A stretch of 64,000 bases of DNA from Rosellinia necatrix (Eukaryota > Ascomycota > Sordariomycetes > Xylariales > Xylariaceae): the NCBI GenBank assembly GCA_021209875.1, contig JAGYVD010000002.1, forward strand, positions 3,720,001-3,784,000, given 5' to 3'. A program made the position numbers and the translations under genes. The notes below the pieces were generated by a model. That model worked only from the letters and a program-made list of their open reading frames with translations, was not told the origin of the DNA and did not search any database. The stretch's first letter is position 1. The number at the start of each line of letters is the position of its first letter. Positions 28,375 through 39,160 of this stretch are shown here, in pieces.

Positions 28375-28579
28375 TAAAAAAATTAATATAAAAATAAAAA
28401 ATAAAAAATGCTTCTATTAATTCCTCTGCTAAATAAAAAATTCTAATAAGTCTAGAATTAACCCCTGCAGAAGTGGCCGTAGGCCACCTGTTGCCAGCCG
28501 TAGCCTATGCAACCTATCTAATCTAATAATACACAAGCCGTTAGCTCGATTAATATGGGCCCCTTCAGGGACTCTATCA
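28375..28579 (-). repeat. Right LTR of element C
   Basis: 205 bp, same order of landmarks as the left copy. The left end is converted to A-runs (TAAAAAAATTAA against TAAGAAGATTAG) and the right end is intact (GGGCCCCTTCAGGGACTC). Confidence 0.82.
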
Positions 28580-29751
28580 AAATGTTTAAATTAAACGCGC
28601 GATAGATTTTTTATAAGCTTGTTTATTAATATTTAAGCGGTTAAAAAATATTTTATTTTAAATAATCTTTTTTAATATTTTTGTTTTATTTATATGTTTT
28701 ATATATTAATATATTATAATTTTATATTAATTTGTTTATTTTTTTATAATTAATTTAATTGTTTATATATTATTTAAATAAATAGTTTATATATTTTTAA
28801 AATTAAACAGAATGTTTTAAAAAGCTTTTTAATATTATAATCTTTTGGCTATAAAAGCGATTGTTTTAATTTTAGCTTTAATAATTAATATTAAAACAAT
28901 ATTTTATTTTATTATTTTTAAATAAAAAGCTTTTAAAAATTAATATAATATATTTATATGATAATCTGCACGTTTTTTATTATTTATAAATAAAACGTTT
29001 TTAGTAATTATAAAAGCTTATGTTTTTAAAAGCTTATTTTAAATTTAACTGTTAAAAATCTAGTTTTATATAAATATTTAATTAAATAATTAATTATAGC
29101 GTAATAATTAACGTTTAAATTAGTTAAAAACTATAATAATATTTTAATTATAAAAACTATATCTGCTTTTAATATTATTTTGCTATATAGTGCTAATCTA
29201 ACTTTTTTAATAAGCTTTTATTTATTTTTTATAGTTTAATTTAAATTATATATAAAATTTTTATATAATAAAAAGTAGCTGGTATATAAGCTAAATTATT
29301 TAGTTTATAACGTTTAACGATTTTTTAATATATTAATTATAAACTAAAAAATCGTTTAAGTTTTTCGATTATAAATTATTTTAATTTTTAAAAACTATTT
29401 AATATTGTTTTATTTTTTAAGTTTATATATTTTTTAATACTTTATATAATTTTTATTTTTTAGTTTTATAATTTTATAATAAAATATTAAAAATTGTTTA
29501 TATAAAAATTATAAATATAAATCGATTTTAGTATAAAATAAACAAAGCTTTTTAAAAAGCGATTATTTTTAGCATTTTAAATATTAATAAAAACTTTTTA
29601 TATTAAAAAAGCAGGGAATTTTTTAGGCTATATAGTGCTTTATTTAATAATATTGCTTTATTTAATTATAAAAAGCTTTTAAAAAAACGGTATACTATTA
29701 GCGTTTTTTTAGTTTATAAAACGTTTAAAAATATAAAAATTATATTAAACT

Positions 29752-29934
29752 TAGTAAAGTTTACTAGGGGTAGTGTGGTTAAGTCTCTAAAAGTGTGATG
29801 TAGAATTCAAGAAGGAAGGGCTTCTGGTCCCGCAGGGACCAGAAGCCTTAGGCTAGTACCTTATCTAATCTACACAATCCTTATCTAGCTAGCTTCGCTA
29901 GCTAGATAAGGAGCCCCCCTTCCTGACTGTGTCA
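29752..29934. mobile_element. Short element D (copy 1), hairpin-rich, nested in G
   Basis: 183 bp flanked by a perfect 5-bp duplication AAACT (29747-29751 and 29935-29939). Ends are TAGTAAAG...GACTGTGTCA. It contains two strong inverted repeats: CTTCTGGTCCC with its complement, and CCTTATCTAGCTAGC facing GCTAGCTAGATAAGG across a 3-base loop. It has not been hit by RIP. A solo LTR is likely from the 5-bp duplication and CA end; a foldback element is an alternative. Confidence 0.75.
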
Positions 29935-31197
29935 AAACTAAAGTATTTTTAAATTAAAATATGCTGCTAAAGCTATTATAAGTTTAAAAGTTTTTATAGC
30001 AAGTGTTGTTATATAAGTTATTTATAGCATATTTTTTAGCTAAAAATTATTTTATATTATAATATGCAATTTATATTGCTTAACGTATTTTTTTTTATTA
30101 AACTTATATTAAAATATTTATTTAAGCAGTAGCAGAAATCTTAGGACTTTGTTTAGTTTTACTATTTTAATTAAATTTTTTTAAGCGATTTTATTTTTAT
30201 ATAAGCATTAATATAAAACTGTTAGCTTATTAAATAATTTTAAAGATTTTTTTAGCTTTTTAGTAGCGGTTTTAGCAGATTGTTTATATATACACGCTTT
30301 TTTAGCTTAATATTTATTTTTTTTGTTTTATTTTAGTTTATTACAGCTGTAAATACTGCGTATAATATTTTATGTTTTTTAATTTTTTTATAAAGTATTT
30401 GTTTTTAATTAAATAAATAAGTTTTTATAAAGTTAAATTAATTTTAATTATTTAGAACTTTGATAATATTATTTAAATAAATTATTATAATAAATATAAA
30501 TATATTATTAATTTTTTAATATTAAGTTAAAATTTTTAGCTTTTAATTTTTAGTTTAAATAAAAGCCGCTAGAAATACTTTATGTATATATATACGTTTT
30601 ATTAGTTTATTTAATTAATTAGTTAATTAATAAGCTGTTTATGTTTTAGCGATTAGTATTTTAAAGCTATTTTATAATGTTTAATTATTTTAGTTTTAAA
30701 AAGCGACTTTTTAAGCTTTTTTTTAAAGCTGATTAGTTTTACGTTAAATAAAAAGCTTTATTTTATTTTATATAATCGTTTTATTTTTTATATTTAAGCT
30801 TAAAAGCTTTTTCTAGCTTATAGTTTATTTTTTTATTTTTAATTTTTAGTTGTTTTTTAGTTTAAAAATGTTTTAAAAAATTATAAGTTTATACAGCTAA
30901 ATATTATAAGCGCTGTTTTTAGCAGTATATTTTTTAGCTGTTTTTATTTTTAATTTTTGCTCTGTTAGTTAGTTTTTTTCAAGTTTATTAATTAAATTAA
31001 AAATACTTTTATAAAAAACAGAAGTAATAAAAATATTTTTAAGCTTATATACAGCTATAAGTTTAATATTTTATATATTTAATATAATAAAAAATTTAAA
31101 AGTTTAAATTTAATTTTAATAATTTATTTAATAAAAGGTTTATTTATTTTAATCGTTAGTTTTTTCTGCATTTTTTAATAAAAGATTTTTTTGTTAA

Positions 31198-31446
31198 TGT
31201 TAGAGTAGGCAAGGGGTGCCAGGCTTGGCACCACCAGTTGCCCCACTGTAAGATTAGATAAGGTGGCCCAGGCCACCTGGGCTAGCCCACTTGGGCTAGG
31301 CCCACCCACCTACTGTAGGTGGAATTCTAGGACTGCACCTAGAATTCCACCATCTTGATCACCAACACACATACAACACCACAAACTAGACCAGCATACT
31401 GCAAATACAGCTATTTACAGCTTCATACCCCTGACCAGATTTATCA
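31198..31446. mobile_element. Solo LTR E nested in G
   Basis: 249 bp with TGTTAGAG...ATTTATCA ends and a perfect 5-bp duplication GTTAA (31193-31197 and 31447-31451). Composition is normal, so RIP did not act on it. It carries stem-loops (GGTGCCAGGCTTGGCACC; GTGGAATTCTAGG facing CCTAGAATTCCAC) and the box AGATTAGATAAGGT at 31251-31264 shared with families C and D. No second copy is in the window. Confidence 0.8.
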
Positions 31447-33717
31447 GTTAAACTTAACGTTTTATATAATAATTATTTTATTTAATTAAAAATTTATATA
31501 TAATATAAATTATAAGCTTAATAGCTTATAAAATATTTTATATAAATATAAACTTTAGTTTTATATTTTTGTTAATTATGTTTAACAAGTTTATTAATTT
31601 TTATTAAATAGGCTTTATATTTATATATATATATTTTGTTTTAATTAAAGCATAAATTATTTATTAGTTTTTAATATGTTTTAAAATATATTAACGGAAT
31701 AAATGTTTAAACTAGTTTTTAAAATATAATAAAACATGTAATAGTTTTTTATAGCAGAAGGGCTTTTGTTATACAGCTAGACTACTGCTTTAATAATTTT
31801 TAACTAAAGCTTTTTTAAAAGTTCTGTTTTTTTTAGTATTTTAATAGCTTAATTAATAATTTTTTAGCTAGCGTGTTTTAACGCGCCGTTTAATTTAGAA
31901 ATTTTAATAAGTATTAGTTTATTTTTAATTTTTAATTTTTAATTTAACGTTTATATTTTATTAAGCTTTTAATAATAATTATTTTTTTTTATTATTACTC
32001 CAGATTTTATATATTAAAAGTTTAAATTATTTTATTATTTAATACTTAAATTTTATAATTAAATTAATAATTATTTTTTAGCTTTAATTAAAAAATATAT
32101 ATATAAATTATGCCGCTGTATTTTTTTTAATAATAAATATTTAGTTTAATTTATTATATTTTTAAAAATAATTAAATAGATTTTAATAAATATGTTAGAA
32201 CAGGCAGGCTATATGCTGTTTTAAATGTTTTTTATTGATTTTTTTTTTAATATACGTTTTAGTATAGCTTTTATATTTAATTTATAAGATCTTTTAAATT
32301 TTTATATTTTTTATTTTATATATAAACGTTTATAAAACGTTTTGTTTTAAATAACCTGATTTTAAATGCTATAAATTTTAAAAATTTAATTTTAGCTTTA
32401 AAAGTTTTTATAAAATAATATAAACGTTTAAAAGCTTTAAATATAGTTGTAGCGTTTAAATTAGCAGCGCTTGTTTAAATAAAATTAAAAAATTATATAA
32501 ATTAATTATTAATATGCTGCTTAAATAAATAAAAATAAGCTTATATTTAAAAAAACTAAGTTATATTATTTAAATAAGTTAATAATAATTATATTATTTT
32601 TATATTTTTATATTTTAATATATAATCGATTTTATAATATTAGATTTTTTTTTGTTTAAACAAGCTTTTAATATAATATTTATATAAAATTTTTAATTAA
32701 AGCTATATTTTTAAAACTATATTTATAAACTGTTTTTTTAAATATATTAAATATTTTATATATAATTTTATATTTTTTTAAAATCGGAAATTTTATAGTT
32801 TTTGTTTAAACTGTTTTTTATTATAAATAATTATAAATAAATTAAGTTTTAAAAATAATTTATTATTTATTAAATATAAAATATTATAATTATTAATAAA
32901 TATGCTATTAAAAATATATAATGTTTAAACTTTAAAATAATAAATATTTTAATAATATAAGCGGTGCTTTTAAAAAAATAAGGTTAATTATTATAAAATT
33001 TATTTTAAAATCAGGCTATTTATTAAATTAGTTTTTGCTGCTATTAGCTTTATTATTAAGTTTTTTAAAATATAAGTTATTTAAACATTTTTTAGTTTTA
33101 GCTATTAATAGTTTATTTAAGCGATTTTTAATATATAGCTTTTAGCATGTTTTAATTTAATTAACTATTTTTTTTTAAAATAAGTTATTTATTTTTAATT
33201 AGTTTTACTTATAACAGCTAGCTAAAAATCGTATATTTTTTAAGCTTTATTTATAAATATTATTAGCGTTAAATTTATATAAACATTATTATTTATTAAT
33301 TAATTTATTTATATAATTATTTTAATTTTTATAAAATAATTTATTTAATCTTTTGCTAGACTGATTTTTTATGTTTAATTGTTTAATATAACAAAAATTA
33401 ATACTAAATTTTAAATTTTATATTATATTAAATATTAAAACTTTTAAAAAGCTTTTTATATTTATTAAATAATATAATTTTTTTTATAATTTTTTTATTA
33501 TATTAATAAGTTTAGTACCAGCTTAATTTAAAGCTAGTTTTTTATAAAAACTTTTAAAAAACTTTAATTATAAATATTTTTTAAACTTTAAAAAAATTAT
33601 AAACAACAGCTTATAAATAAGCTATTTATTATTTTTTATATTATTTATTAGTTTTAATGTTTTTTTATTTAACATGTTTAAAAACTTAAGCATATTTTTT
33701 TTAAATTACTATTTAAG

Positions 33718-34158
33718 TGATACGCGCCGACAGGGGAGTCGCTTATATAAGCGCTGTAGCCCCACCTGTAGCGTGGCAAAGCCACGCACCCCACCACTTG
33801 GGACTAGCCCTAATAAGTGGGCCCTGGCCGACGCACCTAGCTAGATCCACAAGTTAGATCAGAATAGTTGTTGCACCAGTCACAAATAAGAAGTCAAGGC
33901 TCCAGCAATAAGTGATGTATTGTACGAAAAATCTACAGATGAAAAAGGAAAGAGTAAGTGGGAGGAATTAGCCCACTAGAATTCTGGCTAAGTGCAGGTG
34001 TGTGGGGTGGGTCTGGTCTGTGCGCACCAGTTGGCAACAGGTGTACGGATGTCCCGCGCGTGCCACGCACGCCGCGGGAAGGACCAGTCATCCGTAACTA
34101 TAGTTAGATCTTCATCTTCTACAATACACTTTTCACCCCCCCCATGGTGCACCTCTCA
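33718..34158 (+). mobile_element. Solo LTR of family A, split by a nested LTR
   Basis: Starts TGATACGCGCC and ends GCACCTCTCA, opposite in orientation to the copy at 25557. Perfect 5-bp duplication TTAAG (33713-33717 and 34159-34163). After removing the nested family-B LTR and its duplication, 205 bp remain, matching the usual family-A LTR length. It is largely unmutated. Confidence 0.88.
33869..34099 (-). mobile_element. Solo LTR of family B nested in a solo LTR of family A
   Basis: 231 bp, inverted relative to the LTRs of element B: TGTTGCACCAG...CCGTAACT. Target duplication ATAGT at 33864-33868 and 34100-34104. This is a three-level nest (B in A in G). It is near-intact and includes a stretch (CCGCGCGTGCCACGCACG) lost in the mutated full-length copy. 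Confidence 0.88.
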
Positions 34159-34776
34159 TTAAGCTTATAAAGCTAAAAAAGCTAATTAATTATAAAAAGC
34201 AATAATAATTGCTTAAATTGTTTATTTTCTATTTTTATTTATTATAACTGCAACTTTTATATATTTAATTTTAATAATTTTTTTATTTATTTATATAATA
34301 TTAAATATTTAATAAACTTAGTTAAACTTATATTATATAGCATTATAACTTTTTATAATTTTTAAAATATTTAAAATTAATTTATTAAGTCGTAAACTTA
34401 AAATTTTTATTTTTATATATTTTTTAAATTTAATAATAATCTGATTTTTATTAAAAATATTAGTTTAATATTAAAAAATAAATTGTTTTTGCTACGTTTA
34501 AATTTATAATATTTTAAAAATTTTTATTTTTAATATAAATTTTAAACTTTTAAATTAATAAAACTAATCTGCTAAACTATTTAAAATAACAAACTTAATA
34601 TAATTAATTGCTATAATAAAAATAAATTATTAAATTTTAATAATTAAATTAAATAATTGTTTTAAATATAAAATAAATAAAAATAAAAAATAAAACTTTT
34701 AAATTAATAAGCTTTAAAATAAAAATCGCTTTTATAACAAAAAACACCGGCTTAATTAATAAACCAGGCTTATAAC

Positions 34777-35097
34777 TATCACAAAAAAACAAATAAATTA
34801 TATAAAAACAATAAAATTAAAGCTAAGCGATTAATACAAGCAAATTAATTTAAGCTTATAATAATAATCTATTTAGTTAAATTATATTATATAAAAATAA
34901 TCAGACTAACCAGCTTATATATACAGCCTAAAAAAGATTATATCTTTTTTGCCCTGTGATTAGTCCGTTTAAATAGGTTAGGCTTATACAAGCCCGACTG
35001 CTTACCCCAACAGCCACTAACTTAGCCACAGGGCTTACCGCGGCACTTGGGCTGCGATCACCAGCCTTCTGCCAAGGCTATCCACTTCATCGTGACA
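34777..35097. repeat. Right LTR of element G
   Basis: Same length (321 bp) as the left LTR. The left half is RIP-converted (starts TATCACAAAA where the other copy has TGTTGCAGAGG). The right half, from about 34930, is nearly unmutated and ends ATCGTGACA. TATAG follows, matching the base pairs left of 4038. The RIP edge therefore lies inside this LTR. Confidence 0.85.
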
Positions 35098-35133
35098 TAT
35101 AGGTATTAAAAAAAATTTATAGTTATATATTTA

Positions 35134-35498
35134 TGACACAGTCAGGAAGGGGGCTCCTTATCTAACTAGTTAGATAAGAATTGTGTAGCTTAGGTGAGGT
35201 AACTAGCCTAAGGCTTCTGGTCCCGCAGGGGTGTCATGGCCCACAGCCATGATGGCGATCCCTGATTGGCTACCTGGCTAGGGAGGTACAGGTATGGAGT
35301 AGTAAATGTAGCCAGTCGTAGCCCTGTATGTAGTTTTCTCTTTTCTTCAACCTTAGTTTTTCTTCCCAATACATAGGTATAGTTGAATCTTTTCGACTGC
35401 CGTTATTGCAGCCATTACAAGGGGCCAGAAGCCCCTCCATCTAATCTACATCCCACTTTACAGACTCAATTCCGCACTACCCCTAGTAAACCTTACGA
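35134..35498. mobile_element. Element D (copy 2), interrupted by element F
   Basis: Inverted relative to copy 1: begins TGACACAGTCAGGAAGG and ends CCCCTAGTAAACCTTACGA. It lies 31 bp outside the target duplication of element G. A family F LTR with its own duplication interrupts it at 35232-35419. No convincing target duplication was found for this D copy. Confidence 0.7.
35232..35419 (-). mobile_element. Solo LTR-like element, family F (copy 2)
   Basis: 188 bp, TGTCATGGCC...GCCATTACA, flanked by AGGGG (35227-35231 and 35420-35424), so it inserted into element D. It matches the copy at 3612-3882 in inverted orientation. The two F copies thus sit just beyond each edge of the 31-kb island. Confidence 0.8.
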
Positions 35499-35633
35499 AT
35501 GACATTTCACCCGTAGTGAGTTTTATCTTCTTATTATTTCTTTTTCTATTTCACCGAATCCCTTAATTCCTCTTAATTTGAAGATGGACCCCAATATACA
35601 TTATTGCTAAATACGACGTCACAGAAGGAAACT

Positions 35634-35794
35634 GTCACGGAACTAGTTCTAACCTAAGGACCCCAGTAGGGCACGGGCCAGAATACTGTATATAAAAGAA
35701 GCGAGTAGCTGGCGACTGACCAAGCGAGGAGTTTTCCCTCCTTGTGCAATAACATAAGTCATTTCTGGAACTACCAGCAGTGTGAACTGTGACA
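35634..35794. mobile_element. Solo LTR H (copy 1)
   Basis: 161 bp with TGTCAC...GTGACA ends and a perfect 5-bp duplication GAAAC (35629-35633 and 35795-35799). Contains a TATA-like CTGTATATAAAAG. About 90 percent similar by eye to the copy at 36537. Confidence 0.85.
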
Positions 35795-36347
35795 GAAACT
35801 GTGCACTAAGACAGACCTTATACTATTAATCCTACCTGTGGTTTAACGGCTTCGTTTTTCTACTACAAAATATCATTCCCTCTTGGTTAATAATCTCTAA
35901 AAGTTTACGTCTCTATCCACCTTACATTCGCCTATAGAGAATTGGTTTTCCCACTAGGATCATTTGTGTACTGCTGGCACCACTCCCCTTGCCCACCTTG
36001 GTGTTTCCACGCCAGCACCCTTGGGATCGTGTGTAGGCGGTTTCTTGTTGGCTGTCCGGTTGAGGGATGGTGGCTGCGATCATTCATCACCAGGCATTCA
36101 CCAGGCAATAGCGGGCCATTGACATATTATGAGCACTATATTTAAGATACTTTAAACGGGTAATATGCAGGTGGTTAATGGTCATTTCGCTATCCTTGCT
36201 CATCTACTTCCCCAGGCAGTAAACATTCCATCATAGCAATAACTCTAGTTTTTGCATTGTCGCTATTTATATATGGTGGCGGTCGGGATCCGAAGGGGGG
36301 AGCATACGGCAGAATTTGCCTCGAGATATGGCATCCTCCTTGTTTCG

Positions 36348-36425
36348 TGTCACAATTTACACTGCTGGTAATTAACCCCAGAAATGACTCATGCTATTGC
36401 ACAAGGAGAGAAATCTCACTGTAAA
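36348..36425. mobile_element. Diverged partial H copy, inverted
   Basis: Begins TGTCACAATTTACACTGCTGG and contains CCAGAAATGACTCATG and TATTGCACAAGGAG. These are the reverse complement of the 3' half of the H copies, with several changes. Similarity fades after about 36425 and no target duplication was found, so this is an old or truncated copy. Confidence 0.6.
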
Positions 36426-36536
36426 GTCCCAAGTTATTCTAGCATATATATATTGTACTTGGGTCTGTGTTTGGTAATAGAGGCCCGGAGGCAGAACTTG
36501 GATCTGCATCATTTGTGTTAGGGATGAAGAGTTGAT

Positions 36537-36698
36537 TGTCACGGAACTAGTTCTAACCTAAGGACTCCACTAGGGCACGGGCCAGAATACTGTATATAAA
36601 AGGAGCGAGTAGCTGGTGACTGACCAAGTGAGGAATCTTCCCTCCTTGTGCAATAACATAAGTCATTTCTGGAACTACCAGCAGTACGAACTGTGACA
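36537..36698. mobile_element. Solo LTR H (copy 2)
   Basis: 162 bp with the same TGTCAC...GTGACA ends and its own perfect duplication TTGAT (36532-36536 and 36699-36703). It is therefore an independent insertion and not the partner LTR of copy 1. It lies about 0.5 kb beyond the 3' end of the magnesium transporter gene. Confidence 0.85.
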
Positions 36699-37201
36699 TT
36701 GATGGCAACATTAACAACATTAGTGGGACAGATGTTGGGCGTTTCATCCTCTTAGATAATTTCGTTAGGTAAACGGCCTATGGTTTTAGGCTCTGCAACA
36801 GCAAGGTAAAGGAAAAAAAAAAAAAAAAGTGTACACCCGGATGAATATAAACTGCAAACATTTAGTTACTAGATTATCTAATACCACTTCCGCCCTATTG
36901 AGTAAAAATGGTATAATACTTAAAAATATCGATAGTTTAATATCGGGAGCCTTTGGGGTGAATAGCTATCACCGTCATCTTCGGCGTCTTTTTGTTCGTA
37001 TTTCGGGATACAAAGCCTATTGAGATCATCGAAAGTGGATATGTATTGTGACCAAATGTATGAATGACTTGTAAGAGATCGATCTATCAATTCTTTGGCT
37101 ATCGCTGGATACAAATAAGACAACAAAAGAAATCTAATGATTTCCGTGCCTGACAACCTATCCAGCTCTACCAAACGGCAACTGCCGTACCTGGGTTGTT
37201 G
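36699..37201. other. Intergenic, no gene seen
   Basis: Holds a poly-A tract near 36811-36828. Presumably includes the 3' UTR of the minus-strand transporter gene. No supported coding frame. Confidence 0.5.
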
Positions 37202-39160
37202 TTAGATAAGCCGTAAACGTCGGGCTAATAGTAACGCCAATACGACGAACCCAACCAAACTTCCGAGCACGCCGAAAAAAGCGTTCAAATTGGTGTTATG
37301 GCCGAAAGGGACTTCGACATTCATGCCGAAGAGTCCTGTGACAATATTCAACGGAACGATAACGGTAGCAATAAACGTGATCTTGCTAAGAACGGCATTG
37401 GTCTTCGTCCCTTGAGAAATGCTATCGATAGTGAGTTGTGCAAGGTAGTTGCTGTGCGCTCGTGATAAGATCTTCTCGAAATGTGTCAAGTTGGTCATCA
37501 TTGTGACAACATGATCCTGGATATCGCCCAGGTACATACCAATGTCCATTCGTGGTGTGACTTTGTAGTTCTCATTACATCGCTTAGTGAAGCCCTTGAG
37601 AACATCGGCCTTACCACCAAGAACTCGCATTAAACCTAGCGTATTTTTGCGGACACCGCCAAGTTGGCGAAGGAACTCATTCATATTGTCGGGGCGTGCT
37701 ACGAAGACTGAATCTTCGATGACTTCTGTGAGTGATTCAATGCGAGAAATTGCAGGTGCAAATGAATCGACGATATCGTCACTATGGTTAGGGGTTAGAC
37801 TGGGCCACTGAATATCCTGCAAGTAGAAGAGAACTTACATCAAAGCATAGCATATCCAGTCGCTGCTTAGCGAAACGTATTGGTTTAAATTGGTAATTCT
37901 TTTTCTGACCTGGGAAGCATGACTATTCGGTTGAAAGCTGAAACTCAGCGTCCCCTCGCGCCAAACGATTACGTAGATGTTGAAAGGTTCGTAATCAAGT
38001 TCATAGTCTGGCCCATCCTCGTCCTGCACAATATTGAATGATCGGAAACACGCGAAGTAGTACGAGGGAAATATCTCGATCTTCTCACGAGCTTCTTGAG
38101 TGGTAATATCCTCGATTGTCAAGGGATGAACACCGAAGGCTTTGCATAATGTCCGGACTTCTTCTTCAGTTGGTCGGTTAACATTGAGCCACCATACGCC
38201 ATCGGGTTCATCACGGGGGAAGGTGAAAAGGCCACGTAAATCTTCGCCAGGTAGCACAAGGTCACCAAAGCCGGCTGCGTGAATGGTCGATTCCCATGCC
38301 GACGAGAAGAAGCTGAACCGATTTGGATCCATATGTTCCTTGTCGGAAGGGCCAACGCCGGGATCCACACCCAAACCCTTGGCCGGCTTTGATGGCTTTT
38401 CATCCATATCGGATGAAGCGGGGGTCACGTAGAGAATGTCCCCATCGTTTGTGATCATTGGCTCACCGTACCCGGACTTCTGTTGTGCTCGTAATGTTGG
38501 GAACACCCTTGGGGCTCTTTGCGCTTCAAGGCTCTCTCTCCGTGTCATTTCCTCCGACGCAACAAAATTTTCCAAGTAATCGAAATCGATGTACAGTTGG
38601 CTCTGTTGATAGTCCTCTTGCATAGGGAAACATACATCTTCCTCCGCCGTTTTGTTCGTGGCTAAAGAAGCCGTATCATCAGCAGCAAAGGTTACGGGCC
38701 TACTACGGCGGGATCGTTGGCTCTTAAGACTAAGAGACGATTGGGCACGATGTAGAATTTCTCCCTCATCTGGGTTAATAGCTCGGCCGTCTGAAATCGA
38801 GAAAGTGTGCTCTCGACGACGTGCTTCCGCGAAGGCCTTGACAGAATTTGGTGGTGAAACGGCGCGTTCATTAACGGAAGTAATGGTTGGTCGTCGGCCG
38901 TGGGGGAGGGCCGCTGGAGCATCATCGTCGTCTTCATCGATGATGGCTTCTTCAAAATCTCGGAATCGAACATCGGTCGGAGAACATGGACCGTCGGCAT
39001 CAAGATGCTGACGGGAACCGTAGAGTGTATCAACAGTCCCACGTCGAGGGCGCTCGCGATCCAACCTCTGTGCAGATGCGGTATTGTGGCGATGATCGTC
39101 GAGTTCGGGGACTGGGGTCTCATAGCCCTTATTGGAGCTGCTTCCTTCGTGGTCCGACAT
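37202..39160 (-). CDS. CorA/Mnr2-type magnesium transporter
   Basis: Exons, minus strand: 39160-37839 and 37781-37202, giving 633 aa. The 57-nt intron (37782-37838) has GTAAGT, two CTAAC branch-site candidates and TAG. Splicing joins CYAL to IDDIVDSFAP, the usual fungal wording at this point. Residues 1-280 are polar and probably disordered, with an acidic run near residue 75. The cytoplasmic CorA fold follows (from about WWLNVNRPTEEEV). Two C-terminal membrane helices are separated by the GMN signature at 593-595 (GLFGMNVEVPF), the hallmark of Mg2+ channels of this superfamily, which act as pentamers. Length and long N-terminus fit fungal Mnr2/Alr proteins, of the vacuolar or plasma membrane; which one cannot be told from sequence alone. 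ATG at 39160 opens the frame (MSDHEGSSSNKG). It is divergent from SPC1 across 2.5 kb. Confidence 0.92.

Larger units (their letters stand above)
20709..28579 (-). mobile_element. Full-length Ty3/Gypsy element C nested in G (RIP-degraded)
   Basis: 205-bp direct LTRs (20709-20913 and 28375-28579) have flanks AAATA on the left and AAATG on the right, a 5-bp duplication differing by one G-to-A. The inside is T-rich on the plus strand and holds a minus-strand Gypsy reverse transcriptase relic related to that of element A. A solo LTR of family A is nested at 25557-25759. Without it the element is about 7.66 kb. Confidence 0.8.
4038..35097. mobile_element. LTR retrotransposon G, host of all nested insertions (RIP-degraded)
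   Basis: Two 321-bp direct repeats (4038-4358 and 34777-35097) bound the island. The same 5-bp duplication TATAG lies outside both (4033-4037 and 35098-35102), so this is one insertion. Removing nested elements A, B, C, D, E and the A/B solo LTR leaves about 8.2 kb, a normal size for an LTR retrotransposon. Surviving internal pieces are roughly 4359-4970, 12349-13253, 19947-20708, 28580-29751, 29935-31197, 31447-33717 and 34159-34776. They are extremely AT-rich, with no usable frame. A purine-rich tract next to the left LTR on the minus strand weakly suggests minus-strand coding. The superfamily was not identified. Confidence 0.8.

Noticed and set aside
35634..36698. The two H repeats as the LTR pair of one ~1-kb element
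   Set aside because: Each copy has its own different perfect target duplication (GAAAC and TTGAT), so they are independent insertions.
37817..37838. A 22-nt or 39-nt intron in the magnesium transporter gene using nearer AG acceptors
   Set aside because: The 22-nt choice breaks the frame, and the 39-nt choice is too short and gives unconserved residues. The 57-nt intron restores IDDIVDSFAP and contains branch-site sequences.
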